A stretch of 11,904 bases of DNA from an uncultured Eubacteriales bacterium (lineage in GTDB: Bacteria > Bacillota > Clostridia > Oscillospirales > Butyricicoccaceae), in NCBI GenBank assembly GCA_934636325.1, contig CAKUAK010000117.1, forward strand, positions 1 to 11,904. The letters are read 5' to 3'. Position numbers and translations under genes: made by a program. A model generated the notes under the pieces. It did not search any database. It was not told the DNA's origin and worked only from the letters and a program-made list of their open reading frames with translations. Below are positions 7,808 to 11,904 of the stretch, in pieces. Every line of letters starts with the position of its first letter. The stretch's first letter is position 1.

Positions 7808-10213
7808 GTGAAATATGATTATAAAGGCATAGAAGCCAAATGGCAGAAGCGTTGGGACGACGAAAAGTCCTTCCGCGCGCTCGATGATTATACGATGCCG
7901 AAATACTATGCGCTGGTCGAGTTCCCCTATCCCTCCGGCGCGGGCATCCATGTCGGACACCCCCGCTCTTATACGGCCCTTGATATCGTCGCAAGAAAGC
8001 GCCGCATGCAGGGCTATAATGTTCTTTATCCCATGGGCTGGGACGCCTTCGGTCTGCCGACAGAAAACTTCGCCATAAAGAACCACATCCATCCCGCCGT
8101 TGTAACGGCCAAAAATGTCGCAAGATTCAAGAGCCAGCTCAGGATGCTCGGCCTTTCCTTCGACTGGGACAGGGAGATAAATACCACCGATCCCGGATAT
8201 TTCAAGTGGACACAGTGGATATTCCTCAAGATGTTCGAGCACGGCCTTGCATATAAGACGACAATGCCTGTCAACTGGTGTACCTCCTGTAAGTGCGTCC
8301 TGGCCAACGAAGAGGTCGTCAACGGCGTCTGTGAGCGCTGCGGAAGCGAGGTCGTCCGGCGCGAGAAGAGCCAGTGGATGCTGGCCATCACAAAGTACGC
8401 CCAGCGTCTTATCGACGATCTTGATAAGGTCGATTATATCGACAGGGTCAAGACCCAGCAGAAGAACTGGATCGGCCGTTCTACCGGCGCGGAGGTCGAG
8501 TTCGAGACGACAGAGGGCGATAAGCTGCTCATTTATACGACCCGCCCCGATACGCTGTTCGGCGCAACATATATGGTCATGTCGCCCGAGCATCCCTATA
8601 TCGAAAAGTGGCACGACAAGCTGGCCAACTATGATGCCATCGAGGAATATAAGGCCGTTTCGGCAAGAAAGTCCGACTTCGAGCGCACCGAGATGCAGAA
8701 GGAAAAGACCGGCGTAAAGCTCGAAGGCGTAATGGCCATTAATCCCGTAAACGGCCGCCGGATCCCGATATTCGTTTCCGACTATGTACTTATGGGCTAC
8801 GGCACAGGTGCCATCATGGCCGTTCCCGCCCACGATACAAGGGACTGGGAGTTCGCAAAGAAGTTTGACTGCCCGATAATCGAGGTCGTCAAGGGCGGCG
8901 ACGTCGAAAAAGAGGCCTTTACCGACTGCGAGACCGGCGTTATGGTCAACTCCGGCTTCCTTGATGGCAAGAGTGTCGAAGAGGCCAAAAAGGCCATCAC
9001 CGAGTGGCTCGAGGCCAACGGCAAGGGCCATCCCAAGGTCAACTATAAGCTGAGAGACTGGGTATTCTCACGTCAGAGATATTGGGGGGATCCGATACCT
9101 CTTGTTCACTGCGATAAGTGCGGCTGGGTCGCCATTCCTGAGGAAGAGCTGCCCCTCAAACTGCCCGACGTCGAGAGCTATGAGCCTACCGACAACGGCG
9201 AATCGCCCCTTGCCAAGTGTGAGGACTGGATCAACACCACCTGCCCTCACTGCGGAGGCCCAGCACGCCGCGAGACCGATACGATGCCCCAGTGGGCCGG
9301 CTCCAGCTGGTACTTCCTGCGTTATATGGATCCCCACAACGATAAGGCCCTGGCATCGCCCGAGGCACTCAAATACTGGGGAATGGTCGACTGGTATAAC
9401 GGCGGCATGGAGCACACGACCCTGCATCTGCTTTACAGCCGTTTCTGGCATAAGTTCCTCTATGACATCGGCGTCGTTCCCAATCCCGAGCCCTATGCCA
9501 AGCGCACGAGCCACGGCATGATCCTCGGTGACAACGGCGAGAAGATGAGCAAGAGCCGCGGAAATGTCGTCAACCCCGACGAGATCGTCGAGACCTACGG
9601 CGCCGACACCATGCGTCTTTATGAGATGTTCATCGGTGACTTCGAAAAGTCGGCCCCCTGGAAGACCGATTCGATCAAGGGCTGCCGCCGCTTTATCGAA
9701 AGGGTCTGCTCGATGCGCGATCAGGTCAAGCCGGGCGGCAGCTATTCCGAGGCCAACGAGGGTGAGATACACCGCACGATAAAGAAGGTCTCTCAGGATA
9801 TCGAGAACCTCAAGTTCAACACGGCTATTGCCGCAATGATGAGCCTGCTCAATACATTTGCGCAGAACGGTGTCAACGAGGCCGAGTTCATGACCTTCCT
9901 CCAGCTGCTCAATCCCTTCGCACCCCATATCACCGAGGAGCTGGCCGAGTCGATGGGGGTCACCGATACTCTTGTGCATCACCCCTGGCCACAGTATGAC
10001 GAGGCCAAGACGGTGGAAGAGAGCATCAATATCGGTGTTCAGGTAAACGGCAAGCTGAAGGGCGTTGTTTCGCTGCCTGTCGACTGTGATGAAGAGACAG
10101 CCAAAGCCGCCGCGCTGGCTGAAGAAAAGGTAAAGGCCGCCGTCGAGGGCAAAAACATCGCCAAGGTCATCGTCGTCAAAAATAAAATCATCAATATAGT
10201 TGTAAAAGGTTAA
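7808..10213 (+). CDS. leuS: Leucyl-tRNA synthetase
   Basis: This class Ia synthetase charges tRNA-Leu and edits mischarged tRNA. The 801-residue length matches Bacillus-type LeuRS. The Rossmann fold carries HVGH at 48-51 and KMSKS at 579-583. A zinc-binding CxxC pair lies at C158/C161 and C175/C178. The CP1 editing domain has the threonine-rich TTRPDT (244-249) and GTGAIMAVPAHDTRD (332-346), whose final aspartate corresponds to the family's editing-site aspartate. A C-terminal anticodon-binding domain begins about residue 640. I choose the GTG at 7808 (MKYDYKGIEAKWQKRW), with AAGGAAG at 7793-7799 and 8 nt spacing. The GTG at 7799 overlaps that site and would add three residues. There is no room for a T-box leader in the 31-nt gap, so expression should follow the operon. 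There is no terminator after its stop. Confidence 0.98.
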   Translation: MKYDYKGIEAKWQKRWDDEKSFRALDDYTMPKYYALVEFPYPSGAGIHVGHPRSYTALDIVARKRRMQGYNVLYPMGWDAFGLPTENFAIKNHIHPAVVTAKNVARFKSQLRMLGLSFDWDREINTTDPGYFKWTQWIFLKMFEHGLAYKTTMPVNWCTSCKCVLANEEVVNGVCERCGSEVVRREKSQWMLAITKYAQRLIDDLDKVDYIDRVKTQQKNWIGRSTGAEVEFETTEGDKLLIYTTRPDTLFGATYMVMSPEHPYIEKWHDKLANYDAIEEYKAVSARKSDFERTEMQKEKTGVKLEGVMAINPVNGRRIPIFVSDYVLMGYGTGAIMAVPAHDTRDWEFAKKFDCPIIEVVKGGDVEKEAFTDCETGVMVNSGFLDGKSVEEAKKAITEWLEANGKGHPKVNYKLRDWVFSRQRYWGDPIPLVHCDKCGWVAIPEEELPLKLPDVESYEPTDNGESPLAKCEDWINTTCPHCGGPARRETDTMPQWAGSSWYFLRYMDPHNDKALASPEALKYWGMVDWYNGGMEHTTLHLLYSRFWHKFLYDIGVVPNPEPYAKRTSHGMILGDNGEKMSKSRGNVVNPDEIVETYGADTMRLYEMFIGDFEKSAPWKTDSIKGCRRFIERVCSMRDQVKPGGSYSEANEGEIHRTIKKVSQDIENLKFNTAIAAMMSLLNTFAQNGVNEAEFMTFLQLLNPFAPHITEELAESMGVTDTLVHHPWPQYDEAKTVEESINIGVQVNGKLKGVVSLPVDCDEETAKAAALAEEKVKAAVEGKNIAKVIVVKNKIINIVVKG

Positions 10214-10220
10214 AAGCCGC

Positions 10221-10249
10221 TTGACATGTGCATTAACAGGTAATATAAT
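10221..10249 (+). promoter_or_regulatory. Perfect-consensus sigma-A promoter for rpsU
   Basis: TTGACA (10221-10226) and TATAAT (10244-10249) match the vegetative consensus at 12 of 12 positions, with the ideal 17-nt spacer. The -35 box starts 8 nt after the last base of the leuS stop. Transcription should begin near 10256, leaving a leader of about 50 nt before bS21. This gives rpsU a strong promoter of its own in addition to any read-through from the smc-leuS operon. Confidence 0.88.
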
Positions 10250-10287
10250 GTATGTGTTGATAAAGTATCTTTTTAGGTTTTATTCAC

Positions 10288-10297
10288 GGAGGGAGGG
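10288..10297 (+). promoter_or_regulatory. Extended purine-rich ribosome binding site of rpsU
   Basis: GGAGGGAGGG, continuing into AAA, lies 8 nt before the ATG at 10306. It contains overlapping matches to the anti-Shine-Dalgarno sequence. It decides the start: the TTG immediately before the ATG (10303) is spaced less well and gives a non-standard extra residue, while the ATG gives the family-typical MSEIRVK. Confidence 0.75.
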
Positions 10298-10305
10298 AAA
10301 TATTG

Positions 10306-10488
10306 ATGTCAGAGATTCGTGTTAAGGCTGATGAATCACTGGACAGCGCGCTGAGGCGTTTTAAGCGTTCTTGCGCAAAGTCGGGTGTGCTCTCCGAGCT
10401 CCGTAAGCGTGAACACTATGAAAGCCCCAGCGTTAAACGTCGCAAGAAGAGCGAAGCCGCAAGAGCCAAGAAGAAGATGTACAGATAA
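10306..10488 (+). CDS. rpsU: Small ribosomal subunit protein bS21
   Basis: This 60-residue, strongly basic protein is bS21, a late-binding protein of the 30S platform near the anti-Shine-Dalgarno region that supports initiation. The start MSEIRVKADESLDSALRRFK matches the family's VRVxxxESLDxALRRFKR pattern. A central SELRKREHYESPSVKRR segment and a Lys/Arg-rich tail ending KKKMYR follow. It has its own strong promoter and ribosome binding site. A terminator begins about 18 nt after the stop. It is not linked here to dnaG/rpoD or yqeY, other common neighbours of rpsU. Complete and unremarkable. Confidence 0.97.
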   Translation: MSEIRVKADESLDSALRRFKRSCAKSGVLSELRKREHYESPSVKRRKKSEAARAKKKMYR

Positions 10489-10505
10489 CCAATTATCTTA
10501 TTCTT

Positions 10506-10534
10506 AAAAGACCGCCTTTGGGCGGTCTTTTTTT
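10506..10534 (+). terminator. Rho-independent terminator after rpsU
   Basis: GACCGCC at 10510-10516 pairs perfectly with GGCGGTC at 10521-10527 across a TTTG loop. The stem extends by A-T pairs on the outside, and the downstream arm runs into a 7-T tract (10528-10534). It should end both the rpsU transcript and read-through from the smc-leuS operon. The A-tract upstream could give weak function on the opposite strand. Confidence 0.93.
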
Positions 10535-10641
10535 ATGCCAAAATAATGCCGGCAGCCGTGTATATCCGACAAGTGCAGGTCATCTGTAAATATTATTTAA
10601 TGCGAATCAAGGGGAAAAATAGTGCAATCTATCAGGAAAAG

Positions 10642-10650
10642 TGATATACT
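10642..10650 (+). promoter_or_regulatory. Putative extended -10 promoter of the cysteine desulfidase gene
   Basis: TGATATACT contains the -10-like TATACT (10645-10650, 5 of 6 to consensus) preceded by an extended TG at 10642-10643. The matching -35 position (10622-10627, GTGCAA) is poor, 3 of 6, so the promoter would rely on the extended element or an activator. The start would fall near 10657, about 40 nt before the gene. Placement after a strong terminator makes a separate promoter in this gap likely, but the exact site is tentative. Confidence 0.45.
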
Positions 10651-10660
10651 GATGTACACA

Positions 10661-10674
10661 TAATGATATCATTA
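10661..10674. promoter_or_regulatory. Perfect 14-bp palindrome, possible operator
   Basis: TAATGATATCATTA is its own reverse complement over all 14 bases. It sits 10 nt after the putative -10 box and 21 nt before the desulfidase ATG, so it spans the predicted early transcribed region. That is a typical repressor-operator position. It has no loop and no T-tract, so it is not a terminator. The cognate regulator is not in the window. The surrounding sequence is AT-rich, so chance is not excluded. Confidence 0.45.
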
Positions 10675-10695
10675 AATTGCAAAGGAAGATGATGG

Positions 10696-11904
10696 ATGGA
10701 CAGGAACACTGAACTCATGACCATGATCCGCAGCGTGGTCACCCCCGCCACCGGATGTACAGAGCCGGTCGCAATAGCACTCAACGCTTCAACAGCCATT
10801 GCCGAGCTTAAAGGCGAGCTCAAGAGCGCCAAGGTCAAGATGGATATATGCCTGCTCAAGAATGCTCTCGGCGTCGGCATCCCCGGCTTTGCGGAGAGAG
10901 GCGTTGTTGCATGCGTGGCGATCGGCATCGCGGCTGGCGACCCCAAGGCTGGTATGAACGTGCTTGGAAATATCACGCCCGAGGGAGCCGAGAGGGCAAA
11001 GAAGCTCATGCCCCTTATCGACGTTCAGCTTGACGGAACAAGGACCGGACTTTTTATAGAGACGATACTTGAAAGCGACTGTGATTCGGTTCGTGTCGTG
11101 ACCGACGGCGGCCACGCCAACATCACCCTTGTCGAGCACGGCCCGGTCTTTGAGCATTACGAGACCAAGGACGGCAGCTCTATCGATGGCGTCGAGAAGT
11201 ACACCCTAAACGACTTTAAGGAGTTTGCCGATACGGTCGACGACAAGTCCCTGGCCTTCTTTAAAGAGGGTCTGGAGATGAACAAAGCCATCAGCGAGGC
11301 CGGCCATAAAATGGCCATCGGCCAGTGCTATGACAAGCTGGAACAGAAATCTTTCTTTGACAATTCCCTTATATCGGCCGTACAGAAGGCGACCTCCTGC
11401 GCCTCTTACGCCAGGATGAGCGGTGTGCAGCTGCCCGTTATGACGGTCACCGGCAGCGGCAACCAGGGCATCGGCCTCTTCCTGACGGCAGGCGTAGCCG
11501 GAGAGATTCTCGGCATCGACGAGGAAAAGATCCTCCGCGGCATTGCCTTTGCACAGGCCGTCAATATCTACATAAAGCATAGCCTCGGCACGCTGTCCTG
11601 CCTGTGCTCGTGCAGCGTCGCCGCCGGACTGGCGGGCGCTGTCGGCGTCATCTATATGCTTGATGGCACGATGGATCAAGTCTCGGCATGCATCAAGACG
11701 GTCCTCGGATCGGCCACAGGCATGCTCTGCGACGGTGCCAAGGAGGGCTGCGCCAATAAGGTCGGTATGGCCTGTGCCAACGCCATCACATCGGCAATGA
11801 TGGCCATGGAGGGCTTTGGCATAATCGACGGCGGCATAGTCAACAGCGACGAGGTCTCGGTCCTGATCGACAACCTCAGCCGTGTCGCCAATGTCGGCAT
11901 GGAC
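10696..11904 (+). CDS. cyuA: L-cysteine desulfidase, CyuA/YhaM (UPF0597) family; 3' end beyond window
   Basis: The frame runs open from the ATG at 10696 to the window edge (403 codons; family members are about 430, so only the tail is missing). The family breaks L-cysteine down to pyruvate, H2S and ammonia with an oxygen-sensitive iron-sulfur cluster; the fold resembles serine dehydratases. Visible hallmarks are VTPATGCTEPVAIA with C21, VTGSGNQGIG in the middle, a cysteine-rich CLCSC stretch at 302-306, and CDGAKEGC with C345 and C352. C21 plus the later cysteines are the expected catalytic and cluster residues. The start follows an in-frame TGA at 10690-10692 and has GGAAG at 10684-10688, 7 nt upstream. 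It appears to be transcribed separately from the ribosomal operon. Serine or a related amino acid as substrate cannot be excluded. Confidence 0.9.
   Translation, partial: MDRNTELMTMIRSVVTPATGCTEPVAIALNASTAIAELKGELKSAKVKMDICLLKNALGVGIPGFAERGVVACVAIGIAAGDPKAGMNVLGNITPEGAERAKKLMPLIDVQLDGTRTGLFIETILESDCDSVRVVTDGGHANITLVEHGPVFEHYETKDGSSIDGVEKYTLNDFKEFADTVDDKSLAFFKEGLEMNKAISEAGHKMAIGQCYDKLEQKSFFDNSLISAVQKATSCASYARMSGVQLPVMTVTGSGNQGIGLFLTAGVAGEILGIDEEKILRGIAFAQAVNIYIKHSLGTLSCLCSCSVAAGLAGAVGVIYMLDGTMDQVSACIKTVLGSATGMLCDGAKEGCANKVGMACANAITSAMMAMEGFGIIDGGIVNSDEVSVLIDNLSRVANVGMD

Noticed and set aside
7763..9031. Long 422-codon open frame on the minus strand opposite leuS
   Set aside because: It lies wholly antisense to a LeuRS gene with every catalytic motif intact. 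It shows no recognisable domain and arises from the codon composition of leuS.
9068..9982. Minus-strand open frame of 304 codons opposite the leuS 3' half
   Set aside because: It is a shadow of the leuS reading frame with no recognisable motif.
10623..10681. TGCAAT...ATTGCA inverted pair as a stem-loop
   Set aside because: A six-base match separated by nearly 50 nt is easily due to chance in AT-rich DNA and would straddle the putative promoter. I do not list it as a separate feature.
101..11904. Phage, toxin-antitoxin, CRISPR, transposon or novel defence system
   Set aside because: Every stretch over 300 nt is accounted for by a recognised housekeeping gene, there are no direct-repeat arrays or terminal inverted repeats, and no unknown gene remains.

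Overview
The window looks like a chromosomal housekeeping segment from a Bacillota/Clostridia-type bacterium, possibly an Oscillospirales-like gut anaerobe. The reasons are the moderately high GC content, strong purine-rich ribosome binding sites before almost every gene, sigma-A-type promoters, a short FtsY without an acidic N-terminal domain, an 801-residue LeuRS (close to the Bacillus size), and the yhbY-nadD-yqeK-rsfS order known from Firmicutes. The lineage is an inference. No phage, transposon, CRISPR or RNA gene was seen, and all genes lie on the + strand.

Layout. Bases 1-100 hold a good promoter (TTGAAA, 17 nt, TAAAAT with an extended TG) and a strong ribosome binding site for smc. 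A compact operon follows, with gaps or overlaps of -8 to +31 nt: smc (chromosome condensin), ftsY (SRP receptor), rph (RNase PH), rdgB (ITP/XTP pyrophosphatase), yhbY (ribosome-associated CRM protein), nadD (NaMN adenylyltransferase), a fused yqeK-rsfS (Ap4A hydrolase plus ribosome silencing factor), and leuS (leucyl-tRNA synthetase). Seven nucleotides after the leuS stop comes a perfect-consensus promoter (TTGACA, 17 nt, TATAAT) for rpsU (ribosomal protein bS21). A strong intrinsic terminator at about 10506-10534 closes the transcript.

About 160 nt of intergenic sequence follows. It carries an extended -10 box and a perfect 14-bp palindrome just downstream of it. These precede a separately transcribed gene for an L-cysteine desulfidase (CyuA/YhaM, formerly UPF0597), which runs off the right edge at about codon 403.

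The operon joins functions of the growing cell: chromosome organisation, membrane targeting of ribosomes, rRNA/tRNA maturation and ribosome silencing, nucleotide-pool and NAD metabolism, and tRNA charging. The most distinctive point is the in-frame yqeK-rsfS fusion. It keeps what looks like the old rsfS ribosome binding site and start codon inside it, so one gene could make both the fusion and free RsfS. Otherwise the segment is conventional, and I see no convincing undescribed system.
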